A stretch of DNA of 64,000 nucleotides, taken from assembly GCF_900116665.1 (NCBI RefSeq), contig NZ_FPBK01000001.1, positions 577,272 to 641,271 of the forward strand, written 5' to 3'. Both the position numbers and the translations under genes were made by a program. Positions 17,649-26,264 of this stretch are shown piece after piece. Each line of letters starts with the position of its first letter. The first letter of the stretch is position 1. Origin of the DNA: Pustulibacterium marinum (lineage in GTDB: Bacteria > Bacteroidota > Bacteroidia > Flavobacteriales > Flavobacteriaceae). A model generated the notes under the pieces. It was not told where the DNA came from. It made no database searches and saw only the letters and a list, made by a program, of their open reading frames with translations.

Positions 17649-18446
17649 ATGAATTATTTAGAAGTCGCTATAGAAGCCGCCTTGCGCGCAGGAAAAGCCA
17701 TTCTGGAAGTATATGGTTTAGAAGATGTAGGTGTAGAGATTAAGGAGGATGCTTCTCCCTTAACCTTGGCGGATCAGAAATCGAACGCTGTTATCAATTC
17801 CTATATAGCACCAACGCCATTTCCCATCATAAGTGAAGAAAATAAGCAGTTGGATTATGATGAGCGAAAAGATTGGGATTCCTGCTGGATCGTAGATCCG
17901 CTGGATGGAACCAAAGAGTTTATCAAACGAAATGGAGAGTTCACTGTAAACATAGCATTGGTAAAACAAGGTGTTCCGGAATTAGGGGTTATTTATGTAC
18001 CTGTGACCGAAGAATTGTATTTTGCTTCCGTTTCGCAAAAGCAAGTTTTTAAAGCGGTTGTGGCTCCCAATGCTGCTATTGTAGAAGTTATGGAAAAAGC
18101 AGAAAAAATAGGAACTTCTGAAATGGACGATATTGTACGTGTAGTGGGGAGTCGTTCCCATATGAATCAGGATACTCTGGATTACATGGAGACGTTAAAA
18201 TCAGAGTTTCCCGGAAAGGAAATTGAAGTGGTTTCTAAAGGAAGTTCCCTAAAATTTTGTTTAGTGGCGGAAGGAAAAGCCGATGTATATCCACGTTTTG
18301 CGCCTACCATGGAGTGGGATACCGCGGCGGGCCAAGCCATTTGTGAAGCAGCAGGTCTGGAAGTAATTGCAAAAGATACCAATGCACCTATGGTGTACAA
18401 TAAGTCCAATCTTTTAAATCCCTATTTCCTTGTACGTAAAGGGTAA
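17649..18446 (+). CDS. cysQ: 3'(2'),5'-bisphosphate nucleotidase CysQ
   Basis: A 265-residue enzyme of the Li-sensitive inositol-phosphatase family that hydrolyses PAP to AMP and phosphate, removing the by-product of PAPS use. Metal-site motifs are present: ISEEN (about 61-65), DPLDGT (D83 and D86), and WDTAAGQA near 222-229. First gene of a run cysQ-DUF2061-cysC-cysD-cysN on one strand with tiny gaps. This supports a role in PAPS turnover rather than inositol metabolism. Confidence 0.93.
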   Translation: MNYLEVAIEAALRAGKAILEVYGLEDVGVEIKEDASPLTLADQKSNAVINSYIAPTPFPIISEENKQLDYDERKDWDSCWIVDPLDGTKEFIKRNGEFTVNIALVKQGVPELGVIYVPVTEELYFASVSQKQVFKAVVAPNAAIVEVMEKAEKIGTSEMDDIVRVVGSRSHMNQDTLDYMETLKSEFPGKEIEVVSKGSSLKFCLVAEGKADVYPRFAPTMEWDTAAGQAICEAAGLEVIAKDTNAPMVYNKSNLLNPYFLVRKG

Positions 18447-18450
18447 ACTT

Positions 18451-18879
18451 ATGGCAGCAGATCATTCGTATAAACGCCATTTGGCGAAAGCGATTACCTG
18501 GCGCGTGGTGGGTACCTTGGATACTATTTTGTTATCCTGGCTCATTTCGGGAAATCCTTTTGCAGCTTTGAAGATTGGGTTCTCTGAGGTTGCTACAAAA
18601 ATGATTTTATATTACCTTCACGAGCGCGTTTGGTTTCGCGTAAATCTTTCTAAAAACGGAAAGACTTTAGAGAGCAAAAAACGCCATTTGGCCAAAACAA
18701 TTACCTGGCGAATCGTGGGGACTATCGATACCATGACCATCGCCTGGATTGTAACGGGTGATCCTATGACCGGGTTGCAAATTGGCGGAGTAGAAGTGTT
18801 TACCAAAATGTTGCTGTACTATTTGCACGAGCGCGTTTGGTACAAATGGAATTTTGGTATTGAAGAACGAAGAACATAA
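18451..18879 (+). CDS. DUF2061 membrane protein with internal duplication
   Basis: A 142-residue protein starting at ATG 18451; the frame is also open from a TTG inside cysQ, but ATG is preferred. It consists of two near-copies of a DUF2061 unit (about residues 4-62 and 73-132). Each begins RHLAK.ITWR.VGT.DT and ends LYYLHERVW, with one or two hydrophobic segments. DUF2061 proteins are recurrent companions of sulfate-activation genes in Bacteroidota. Function unknown; sulfate uptake or membrane anchoring of the pathway is speculation. It sits 4 bp after cysQ and 2 bp before cysC. Confidence 0.85.
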   Translation: MAADHSYKRHLAKAITWRVVGTLDTILLSWLISGNPFAALKIGFSEVATKMILYYLHERVWFRVNLSKNGKTLESKKRHLAKTITWRIVGTIDTMTIAWIVTGDPMTGLQIGGVEVFTKMLLYYLHERVWYKWNFGIEERRT

Positions 18880-18881
18880 CT

Positions 18882-19478
18882 ATGGATTATATCATTCCAC
18901 ATAATTATCAGATTGAACGAGCTGATCGTGAAAAGGCAAGTGGTCACCGTACTTTTGTACTTTGGTTTACAGGCTTATCAGGTTCAGGAAAATCTACCAT
19001 TGCCAATCAGGTAGCGCAATTGCTTTTTCAAAAAGGAATTCGCGTATATACGTTGGATGGCGACAATATTAGAGCGGGGATCAACAAAGGTTTGTCTTTT
19101 ACGCCCGAAGATCGCAAAGAAAATTTGCGTAGAATTGCTGAGGTGTCCAAATTATTTGTAGATGCAGGTTCGGTAGTGATAGCTGCTTTTGTATCGCCTA
19201 TGATTTCCGATCGAAAAATGATTGAAGACATTGTGGGGACTTCAGATTTTTTAGAAGTGTATATCAATACGTCTTTAGAAGAATGCGAGCGCCGCGATGT
19301 GAAAGGACTGTACAAAAAGGCGAGAGCCGGAGAAATTCCCAATTTTACAGGAATTAGCGCTCCGTATGAGCCACCTGTAGCTCCTTTTATAACGATAGAA
19401 ACAGAAAAAGAAACCGTCATGTCTGCTGCAGAACGTGTGGTAGCAGCCATACAAACCAAATTAGAAATACAATCATGA
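18882..19478 (+). CDS. cysC: Adenylyl-sulfate kinase
   Basis: A 198-residue kinase that phosphorylates APS to PAPS. The P-loop GLSGSGKST is at residues 31-39; then DGDNIRAGINKGLSF and EDRKENLRRIAEVSKLF, which are APS-binding, and FVSPMISDR. The TGA overlaps the ATG of cysD (ATGA). Separate cysC with CysDN is the usual arrangement when PAPS is made, either for reduction or for sulfotransferases. Confidence 0.96.
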   Translation: MDYIIPHNYQIERADREKASGHRTFVLWFTGLSGSGKSTIANQVAQLLFQKGIRVYTLDGDNIRAGINKGLSFTPEDRKENLRRIAEVSKLFVDAGSVVIAAFVSPMISDRKMIEDIVGTSDFLEVYINTSLEECERRDVKGLYKKARAGEIPNFTGISAPYEPPVAPFITIETEKETVMSAAERVVAAIQTKLEIQS

Positions 19479-20380
19479 GTAAGTATTATTTAAATTACTT
19501 AGATGAGTTAGAATCAGAGGCTATTTATGTGCTGCGCGAAGTGTGGGCACAATTTCAAAATCCGGTGATTTTATTTTCCGGAGGAAAAGATTCTATTGTG
19601 GTCACCCATTTAGCAAGAAAGGCATTTTATCCAAGTAAAATTCCGTTTGCATTGATGCATGTAGATACGGGACATAATTTCCCGGAAACGATTCAATTCC
19701 GTGATGATTTGGTAGAGCGTTTAGGCGTACGTTTGTTGGTAGGTTCTGTTCAAAAATCTATTGATGATGGTCGTGTAGCGGAAGAAAAAGGAAAAAATGC
19801 CACCCGAAATGCGTTACAGATTACCACTTTGCTAGATGCTATTGAAGAGCACAAAGTAGATTGTGCTATTGGTGGTGGTCGTAGAGATGAAGAAAAAGCA
19901 CGCGCCAAAGAGCGTTTCTTTTCACATAGAGATGATTTTGGACAGTGGGATCCAAAAAATCAACGTCCGGAATTGTGGAATATCTTTAACGGAAAATATT
20001 TTGAAGGAGAACATTTTAGAGCGTTCCCAATTAGTAACTGGACCGAAATGGATGTTTGGAACTATATAGCGCGTGAAGGTATTGCCATTCCATCTTTATA
20101 TTTTGCGCACGAGCGCGAAGTGGTGTGGCGTAACAATTCTTGGATTCCAAAATCAGAACATTTGATCATGGAAGAGAACGAAGAAGTGTTTACCAAGAAG
20201 ATCCGATTCAGAACCTTGGGTGATATTACCATTACGGGAGGAATTGAATCTGAAGCAGATACCGTAGAGAAAATTGCGGCAGAGGTTTCAGCAATGCGTC
20301 AAACCGAAAGAGGAAATCGCAGTGATGACAAGCGTTCGGAAACGGCGATGGAAGATAGAAAACGTCAGGGGTATTTTTAA
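19475..20380 (+). CDS. cysD: Sulfate adenylyltransferase subunit 2
   Basis: A 301-residue catalytic subunit of ATP sulfurylase, of the PP-loop (PAPS-reductase/CysD) family. PP-loop SGGKDS is at residues 35-40, and the family motif GGRRDEEKARAKER follows. It makes APS from ATP and sulfate, driven by GTP hydrolysis in CysN, which is 15 bp downstream. Length and C-terminal tail (ETAMEDRKRQGYF) are typical. Confidence 0.97.
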   Translation: MSKYYLNYLDELESEAIYVLREVWAQFQNPVILFSGGKDSIVVTHLARKAFYPSKIPFALMHVDTGHNFPETIQFRDDLVERLGVRLLVGSVQKSIDDGRVAEEKGKNATRNALQITTLLDAIEEHKVDCAIGGGRRDEEKARAKERFFSHRDDFGQWDPKNQRPELWNIFNGKYFEGEHFRAFPISNWTEMDVWNYIAREGIAIPSLYFAHEREVVWRNNSWIPKSEHLIMEENEEVFTKKIRFRTLGDITITGGIESEADTVEKIAAEVSAMRQTERGNRSDDKRSETAMEDRKRQGYF

Positions 20381-20395
20381 TTTAAGAATGAAATC

Positions 20396-21652
20396 ATGCA
20401 AATAGATAACAACCAATTATTAAGATTTACAACTGCGGGAAGTGTAGATGACGGAAAAAGTACATTGATCGGTAGATTGCTATACGATTCCAAATCTATT
20501 TTTGAAGATCAATTAGAAGCGGTAGAAAATACCAGTAAGAAAAAAGGACACGAAGGGGTGGATTTAGCTTTGTTTACCGATGGTTTGCGTGACGAGCGTG
20601 AACAAGGAATTACCATTGATGTAGCCTACCGTTATTTCACGACACCCAAAAGAAAATTTATCATTGCCGATACACCGGGGCATATTCAGTATACTCGTAA
20701 TATGGTTACAGGAGCTTCTACAGCAAATGCAGCCATTATTTTGGTAGATGCGCGCCACGGAGTGATAGAGCAAACCAAGCGTCATGCATTTATTGCATCT
20801 TTATTACAAATCCCTCATATTATTGTGTGCATCAATAAAATGGATTTGGTAGATTTTCAAGAAGATGTGTACAATGCGGTGATCAAGCAGTTTGAAGCAT
20901 TTTCTTCAAAATTATTGGTGAAAGATGTACACTTTATTCCTATCAGTGCATTGTTGGGTGATAATGTTGTAAACCGTTCCGAAAATATGAGTTGGTACCA
21001 AGGTGCGCCCTTGTTGCATACCTTAGAAACCATGCACATCAGTAGCGATGTAAATAAAGTAGATGCACGTTTTCCTGTCCAAACAGTATTGCGTCCGCAG
21101 AGTGAAGGCTTTATTGATTACCGTGGCTATGCCGGAAGAATTGCCAGTGGCGTATTTCGCAAAGGTGATGCTATTACCGTAATGCCTTCCGGATTTACAT
21201 CCAATATAAAATCAATTGATACCTTGGATGGTCCTTTGGACGAAGCATTCGCACCAATGTCTGTTTCCATTACCTTAGAAGATGATATTGATATCAGTCG
21301 TGGTGATATGTTGGTACGTTCCAACAACCAACCGGAACCTTCTCAGGATATAGAGGTCATGTTGTGTTGGTTAAACAACAGTCCGGCAAAACCAAGAGCA
21401 AAATATACAGTTCGTCATACATCCAACGAGCAAAAAGCGATGATCAAAGAAATTGTGTATAAAATAGATATCAATACGCTGGAGCGCGATCATGAGGATA
21501 GCAATCTAGAGATGAATGCCATTGCCAAAGTGCGCATTCGTACCACCAAACCTTTGATGATTGATGCGTACAGAGAAAACCGTACTACCGGTAGTTTGAT
21601 ATTGGTGGATGACGCCACGAACGAAACTGTAGCCGCAGGGATGATCGTATAG
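20396..21652 (+). CDS. cysN: Sulfate adenylyltransferase subunit 1 (GTPase)
   Basis: A 418-residue EF-Tu-like GTPase subunit of ATP sulfurylase. G1 is GSVDDGKST (15-23), G3 DTPGH, G4 NKMD. Beta-barrel domains II and III follow. No CysC kinase domain is fused at the C-terminus, in line with the separate cysC. Last gene of the operon; a hairpin with a long T-run follows. Confidence 0.97.
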   Translation: MQIDNNQLLRFTTAGSVDDGKSTLIGRLLYDSKSIFEDQLEAVENTSKKKGHEGVDLALFTDGLRDEREQGITIDVAYRYFTTPKRKFIIADTPGHIQYTRNMVTGASTANAAIILVDARHGVIEQTKRHAFIASLLQIPHIIVCINKMDLVDFQEDVYNAVIKQFEAFSSKLLVKDVHFIPISALLGDNVVNRSENMSWYQGAPLLHTLETMHISSDVNKVDARFPVQTVLRPQSEGFIDYRGYAGRIASGVFRKGDAITVMPSGFTSNIKSIDTLDGPLDEAFAPMSVSITLEDDIDISRGDMLVRSNNQPEPSQDIEVMLCWLNNSPAKPRAKYTVRHTSNEQKAMIKEIVYKIDINTLERDHEDSNLEMNAIAKVRIRTTKPLMIDAYRENRTTGSLILVDDATNETVAAGMIV

Positions 21653-21683
21653 GAAAAGGAGGAGCACCAATTCATATATCAAA

Positions 21684-21713
21684 GCCATCTCTACAAGAGG
21701 TGGTTTTTTTTTT
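21684..21713 (+). terminator. Terminator of the sulfate-activation operon
   Basis: Stem CCATCTCT / AGAGGTGG (one G-T pair) with a 3-nt loop, followed by about 11 T's, 31 bp after the cysN stop. Confidence 0.8.
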
Positions 21714-21992
21714 GATTTGTTTCATTGTTGAGGTGTTTGATTTGTTGACAGGGAGCAGCACTAAAGAAAGCAAAGACAAACCCTCCTGTTCCTGAAAATG
21801 GATCTACACTGTAGCAGCGAAAAGCTGAAACTTATCAATAGCTGTTGAAAAATGGAAGTTCTCCAAACCTGCGTCAGTAAAGTGTCAGCAATACGTCAGT
21901 AGAAGAATTTTAGGAATGACTTCAAAAAAACAGGTATTTTTTTTGTGCTTTTGTGCAAAACATTTGTACTTTTAAATCGTCGCAACCGACTA

Positions 21993-22053
21993 GCGGGAAC
22001 TTTTCGGGAAAGTTTTATACAATGCGATTCAGCTCAAAAAGTGGTGTCTATCC
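21993..22053. repeat. Diverged copy 1 of the HU gene's 3' flank
   Basis: Shares three blocks, in the same order and orientation, with 22321-22389: GCGGGAAC (21993-22000), CGATTCAGCT (22025-22034) and GTGGTGTCTATCC (22041-22053). Offsets are 328, 330 and 336 bp, so small indels have accumulated. In copy 2 the last block contains the HU stop codon; here the matching position reads, on the minus strand, a short Lys/Asn tail ending in the same GGA-TAG. Confidence 0.65.
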
Positions 22054-22074
22054 GTTATTTTTGAGCTTTTTTTT
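22031..22074 (+). terminator. Hairpin with T-run inside repeat copy 1
   Basis: A perfect 10-bp stem AGCTCAAAAA (22031-22040) / TTTTTGAGCT (22058-22067) with a 17-nt loop and eight T's. It looks like a plus-strand intrinsic terminator, although no plus-strand gene ends just before it. Confidence 0.55.
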
Positions 22075-22300
22075 GGTCTTTTTTGAAGGTTTTGATTAGC
22101 ACGTGTTTGTATAAAAGTTTTTTAAAAATGACTGCACTCTTTTCAGTGAATGTAGCGATGGGCTGTTTTAAGTAGTAAGATAAAGGCGATACGGGTGTTT
22201 GTGAAGAGCTTGCGGAAGTTTGCAGCAGTACATCCGCATGTATTTTTTTTTCGTCCGCATGACTGGGATGGCGTTTCCGTGTGTTTTTTGGGTTCTTTTG

Positions 22301-22338
22301 AAAAAAAAAATCCCCCGGCAGCGGGAACTACCGAGGGA
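22301..22338 (-). terminator. Terminator of the HU gene
   Basis: On the minus strand CCCTCGG / CCGGGGG (one G-T pair) encloses a 12-nt loop and runs into about ten T's, 46 bp after the HU stop codon. Confidence 0.75.
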
Positions 22339-22389
22339 AAGATTTACACTGAAACGATTCAGCTAAGTAAAAAACAGTGGTGTCTATCC
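22321..22389. repeat. Copy 2 of the block: 3' end and flank of the HU gene
   Basis: GCGGGAAC (22321-22328), CGATTCAGCT (22355-22364) and GTGGTGTCTATCC (22377-22389). It includes the HU stop codon (22384-22386) and part of its terminator. Counterpart of 21993-22053. Confidence 0.65.
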
Positions 22390-22767
22390 TTGTTTTTTAA
22401 ATTTTAAATTGTTCAGCATGCGCTGAAGTTCTAGTCCAGAGCGAAACAGTACCCTTGCTTTGGTAACATTGTGGCTACTTACGTCTTCTTCCGTATCACT
22501 GCCAGTACCACTGATCCCAATACGAAAACTTCCCAAATGTCCAAGTTTTACACTACGCCCTTCTTCGAGCAGAATGGCAATTTGTTCTTCGAGATTTACC
22601 AAAATGCTATAGCAATCTCCGGAGGTCACGGTCGATTCCCGTGTCAGGGTTTTTGCTAAGCTACGCAAATCTACTTCTCCATTTGGCACTACCAGCGGGT
22701 AGTACTTCTCAGGGGCGGTCAGGTCCTGCGGATTTTTTCGACCAACTGATTTAAATAATACAGCCAT
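22384..22767 (-). CDS. HU family DNA-binding protein (Bacteroidota HU-like)
   Basis: A 127-residue protein of the HU/IHF-like group common in Bacteroidota. It opens AVLFKSVGRKNPQDLTAPEKYYP, has an HU-type dimer core (LAKTLTRESTVTSGDCYSILVNLEEQIAILLEEGRSVKLGHLGSFRI), and ends in a basic tail (LKFKKQG). It lacks a long C-terminal extension. Role: DNA bending and nucleoid organisation. Isolated gene with long non-coding flanks on both sides. Confidence 0.9.
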   Translation of the reverse strand: MAVLFKSVGRKNPQDLTAPEKYYPLVVPNGEVDLRSLAKTLTRESTVTSGDCYSILVNLEEQIAILLEEGRSVKLGHLGSFRIGISGTGSDTEEDVSSHNVTKARVLFRSGLELQRMLNNLKFKKQG

Positions 22768-23633
22768 CTTTAAATAGGTATTATAAATTGATATAAAAAA
22801 AAGTTGTGCATATACACTTCATAGTGAGTGCCTTGATGCTGTTGTAAATGTAAACTAAAAAAAATGGAAATTCACCTATAAAAGAATTGATGTTATGAAC
22901 AGTTTTGTTGACAAATAGCTTAAAATAATTTTTTAAAACATTTAATTGTTTGTTTTGCAGGGTTTTGTGTTTTTTTAAAAAATTTATCAACGATAAAAAG
23001 TGAACAATTTTTTGAAATTAACTTTTTTTTATAGGTTTTGTTTGGATTATTTTGTATACACTTAGCAAGGGCTTTGGGCTCAATAAAAGCGTTGGCAGTC
23101 GGCGTTTTTGGGAGTTCCTATTGTGTTGTTTTTGTGAACAGCTTGTTGAAAATTTGGCTTCATCGGATTCTTTTACTGCAAAGTGGAGATTGTGCAATCA
23201 ACGGGTTGTGTTAATAACTCCAAATCGAAAGTGAAGTATATAGTTATAAAAAAACGAAGAATACCTTTGAATAAGTAAATATGTTGCGAGTTTTGGGAGT
23301 AGGATATGTTTAATGCCATATAAAAACGTTGTTAGGATGCCTAGTCGTCTATAGAAGGTATTTAGAAGGACTTTCTATACTATAATTTTTTTTCTTAAAG
23401 CAGCGTTAAATGAGTTTTTACTTTGGAATTCTCAAATCGCTATACAGTATACTGTTATATCTTAAAAAAAATGAGCTTCCGTTGGTGTCTTCGTAAATTT
23501 TAGTTTTTTAAACACATAGGTTTGTTTTTCCTAAAATATTATAAGTATATTTGGATGGCTATGAAGAAACCTCTTTTTTAACCGTTGAATGGTTCTTCAA
23601 AATTAAAGTTCAATTATAACTAACATAAATTCC
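22768..23633. other. 866-bp AT-rich non-coding region upstream of the polysaccharide locus
   Basis: No credible gene on either strand; the open frames are short, low-complexity and lack family features. It must hold the HU promoter (minus strand; no consensus -7 seen) and the promoter of the sugar-nucleotide genes (23521-23553). I saw no JUMPstart/ops-like element. Confidence 0.6.
23521..23553 (+). promoter_or_regulatory. Promoter of the polysaccharide locus
   Basis: TTTG at 23521-23524, 21-bp spacer, TATATTTG at 23546-23553. This matches both Bacteroidota elements. The 80-nt leader to the ugd ATG has no obvious hairpin. Confidence 0.7.
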
Positions 23634-25025
23634 ATGATTAAAAATATCTGTTGTATTGGTGCGGGCTATGTAGGGGGGCCTACCATGGCAGTGATTGCAC
23701 AAAAATGCCCTGAAGTAAACGTAACTGTAGTAGATATTAACGAGGCGCGTATTGCAGCCTGGAATGATGAAGATGTGAGTAAATTGCCGGTCTACGAGCC
23801 GGGATTAGATGCCGTAGTTGCAGAAGCCCGTGGTAGAAACTTATTCTTTTCTACCAATGTAGACAAGGCGATTGATGAAGCTGATATGATTTTTATTTCG
23901 GTAAATACGCCTACCAAAACCTATGGAGTAGGGAAAGGGATGGCAGCTGATCTTAAATACATCGAGTTATGTGCACGTCAAATTGCACGTGTTTCCACTA
24001 CTGATAAAATTGTAGTTGAGAAATCAACCTTGCCGGTACGTACAGCACAAGCGATTCGTGACATTTTAGATAATACCGGGAATGATGTAAAGTATCAAAT
24101 TTTATCCAATCCAGAATTTTTGGCGGAAGGTACTGCAATTGAGGATTTGCATGCGCCAGATCGCGTACTTATTGGGGGAGATACCAATACAGAAGAAGGA
24201 AGAGCAGCCATGCAGGCCTTGGTAGAGGTTTATGCCTCTTGGGTGCCGAAAGAACAAATCCTAACCACGAATGTATGGTCGTCGGAGTTGTCAAAATTAA
24301 CGGCGAATGCCTTTTTAGCGCAGCGTGTGTCTTCTATAAATTCACTTTCTGAATTGTGTGAAGTGACCGAAGCAGATGTGGATGAAGTGGCAAAAGCTAT
24401 TGGAATGGATAGCCGTATTGGACCAAAATTTTTAAAGTCCTCTGTAGGCTTTGGAGGTTCTTGTTTTCAAAAGGATATTTTAAACTTGGTTTATATTGCT
24501 AAATCCTATGGTTTGAATGAAGTAGCAGATTATTGGGAGCAGGTGATTATTATGAATGATCATCAGAAAGGGCGTTTTGCGTCAAAGATCATCAAAACCT
24601 TGTACAATACGGTGAATGGCAAAAAGATTGCTTTCTTAGGGTGGGCCTTTAAAAAGGATACCAATGATACGCGTGAATCTGCAGCTATCTATGTAGCAGA
24701 TATTTTATTGTCGGAAATGGCGCAATTGTCAGTATATGACCCAAAAGTACCGGAAGCTCAAATATCTTTTGATTTGAATTACTTAGCAAGTCGTACGAAA
24801 GAAGAAAATGAAGCAGGAGTTACTGTGGTAACTGATCCATACAAGGCTTGTGAAGGGGCTCATGCGGTTGCTGTGCTAACGGAATGGGATGAGTTCAAGG
24901 ACTACGATTGGCAACGCATCTATGATGGAATGTTAAAACCAGCTTTTGTGTTTGATGGACGTCGTTTGTTAGATGGTGAAAAACTCAAAGCGATTGGGTT
25001 TGAATATAAGACTATAGGAAAATAA
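23634..25025 (+). CDS. ugd: UDP-glucose 6-dehydrogenase
   Basis: A 463-residue NAD-dependent enzyme oxidising UDP-glucose to UDP-glucuronate. NAD motif GAGYVG is at residues 8-13 and the active-site Cys is C277 in [11 protein letters not shown]. The C-terminal domain holds [16 protein letters not shown]. The segment [23 protein letters not shown] and the overall length match the animal/plant-type UGDH subfamily rather than the shorter bacterial Ugd. UDP-GlcA feeds two other enzymes in the locus: the 4-epimerase at 29.8 kb and the decarboxylase at 44.8 kb. Confidence 0.95.
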   Translation: MIKNICCIGAGYVGGPTMAVIAQKCPEVNVTVVDINEARIAAWNDEDVSKLPVYEPGLDAVVAEARGRNLFFSTNVDKAIDEADMIFISVNTPTKTYGVGKGMAADLKYIELCARQIARVSTTDKIVVEKSTLPVRTAQAIRDILDNTGNDVKYQILSNPEFLAEGTAIEDLHAPDRVLIGGDTNTEEGRAAMQALVEVYASWVPKEQILTTNVWSSELSKLTANAFLAQRVSSINSLSELCEVTEADVDEVAKAIGMDSRIGPKFLKSSVGFGGSCFQKDILNLVYIAKSYGLNEVADYWEQVIIMNDHQKGRFASKIIKTLYNTVNGKKIAFLGWAFKKDTNDTRESAAIYVADILLSEMAQLSVYDPKVPEAQISFDLNYLASRTKEENEAGVTVVTDPYKACEGAHAVAVLTEWDEFKDYDWQRIYDGMLKPAFVFDGRRLLDGEKLKAIGFEYKTIGK

Positions 25026-25030
25026 AAGAG

Positions 25031-25250
25031 GCTTCGACTCCGCTCAGCCTGACATAGACCAAACGGAGTATGCGCTGTCTATTATGGTGGAGCTGTCAGT
25101 TCGAGCGGAGTCAAGAACAGAAATACCTTCAAAGGGGATGCAGAGCGAAGTCGAAGCACCCTTTGAAATTAAAATTAGCCTAGATTTAGACTTTGTTCCT
25201 ATTGGCATTTTTTACATTGAAAGCTGTCAGTTCGAGCGGAGTCGAGAACC
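25031..25250. repeat. Cluster of four short intergenic repeats (GAGCGGAGTCGA family)
   Basis: Copies at 25031-25055 (inverted: GCTTCGACTCCGCTC...GACAT), 25092-25118 (GTCAGTTCGAGCGGAGTC, then AAGAAC), 25140-25161 (partial, GAGCGAAGTCGAAGC) and 25222-25250 (GTCAGTTCGAGCGGAGTC, then GAGAACC). The first two form a long imperfect hairpin with a loop of about 36 nt. Elements of this look recur in intergenic DNA of many Flavobacteriaceae. They fill the gap between ugd and fcl. Confidence 0.85.
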
Positions 25251-25271
25251 AAATAAAAAACCAAAACTGCT

Positions 25272-26222
25272 ATGGAAAAAACTGCCAAAATCTACATAGC
25301 CGGACACCGAGGAATGGTGGGAAGTGCTATTTGCCGCGCGTTGGAAGCCAAAGGCTATACCAATTTGATCGGAAAAACGAGTAAGGAACTTGACTTGCGC
25401 AATCAGCAAGCGGTTACCGAGTTCATTACTGCCGAGCAACCGGATGTGATCATTGATGCTGCCGCTCGTGTAGGAGGGATCTTAGCGAATAACGACTATC
25501 CGTTTCAGTTCCTTATGGAGAATATGCAGATCCAAAACAACCTGATTGATGCAGCACACCGTTTGAATGTGCAAAAGTTCATCTTCTTAGGGAGTTCGTG
25601 TATTTATCCAAAATTGGCACCACAGCCTTTAAAAGAGGAATATTTACTAACGGATTCCTTAGAGCCTACCAATGAGTGGTATGCGATTGCAAAAATCACA
25701 GGGGTAAAAGCGTGTCAGGCGATCCGCAAACAATTTCGAAAAGATTTTGTCAGCTTGATGCCGACCAATCTATACGGTACCCACGATAATTTTGATTTGA
25801 AAACCTCGCATGTATTGCCAGCTATGATTCGTAAGTTTCATGAAGCCAAAGAAAATGGCCATACTCCTGTAACCCTTTGGGGAAGTGGTACACCGATGCG
25901 TGAATTCTTGTTTGTAGATGATATGGCGGCAAGCGTAGTGTTTGCTTTAGAAAACGTATTGCCGGAACATTTGTACAATGTAGGGACTGGTGTGGACATC
26001 ACCATCAAACAATTGGCGGAAACCATTCAGGCAGCCGTAGGGCATACCGGAGACATCGTTTGGGATAGTTCCAAACCCGATGGTACCCCTCGTAAGTTGA
26101 TGGACGTATCAAAAATGCATGCCTTAGGGTGGAAACATCAAGTGGAACTGCAAGAAGGAATACAAAAAACCTACGAATGGTTCTTAGCCAATATCGATAG
26201 CTTTAAACAAGTGAAGATGTAA
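25272..26222 (+). CDS. fcl: GDP-L-fucose synthase
   Basis: A 316-residue SDR enzyme that epimerises and reduces GDP-4-keto-6-deoxymannose to GDP-L-fucose. NADP motif GHRGMVGS, then LGSSCIYP, catalytic YAIAK, and the C-terminal substrate region GSGTPMREFLFVDD. It works after Gmd, which is encoded 480 bp downstream beyond a four-helix-bundle gene; the order is reversed relative to the pathway. GDP-fucose is presumably used by the GT10 enzyme at 38.2 kb. Confidence 0.96.
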   Translation: MEKTAKIYIAGHRGMVGSAICRALEAKGYTNLIGKTSKELDLRNQQAVTEFITAEQPDVIIDAAARVGGILANNDYPFQFLMENMQIQNNLIDAAHRLNVQKFIFLGSSCIYPKLAPQPLKEEYLLTDSLEPTNEWYAIAKITGVKACQAIRKQFRKDFVSLMPTNLYGTHDNFDLKTSHVLPAMIRKFHEAKENGHTPVTLWGSGTPMREFLFVDDMAASVVFALENVLPEHLYNVGTGVDITIKQLAETIQAAVGHTGDIVWDSSKPDGTPRKLMDVSKMHALGWKHQVELQEGIQKTYEWFLANIDSFKQVKM

Positions 26223-26225
26223 TCA

Positions 26226-26252
26226 GTGAATTGTGAAGAAGTGAATTGTGAA
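26226..26252. repeat. Direct repeat left of the four-helix-bundle gene
   Basis: GTGAATTGTGAA occurs at 26226-26237 and again at 26241-26252. On the far side of the gene (26666-26698) there is a loosely inverted counterpart rich in TTCAC and CTCAC. Confidence 0.6.
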
Positions 26253-26264
26253 TAGCAGATAGTC

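Larger units (their letters stand above)
21714..22383. other. Long non-coding stretch between cysN and the HU gene
   Basis: No convincing gene; short open frames here have no recognisable protein features. The stretch holds two diverged copies of a roughly 65-bp block (see the repeat entries), two hairpins with T-runs facing opposite directions, and AT-rich filler. Confidence 0.6.

Noticed and set aside
22195..22407. Open frame reading into the HU gene from the opposite strand
   Set aside because: It is antisense to the HU 3' end and terminator, with an Fs/Ps-rich low-complexity product.
23052..23234. Small open frame in the non-coding region upstream of ugd
   Set aside because: 60 residues with biased composition, no recognised motif, and no associated promoter or terminator.
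25031..25250. CRISPR-like array
   Set aside because: Only four copies with mixed orientation and irregular spacing, and no cas genes anywhere in the window.
25084..25299. Short plus-strand open frame between ugd and fcl
   Set aside because: It is made of the intergenic repeats and runs into fcl out of frame; no protein-like features.
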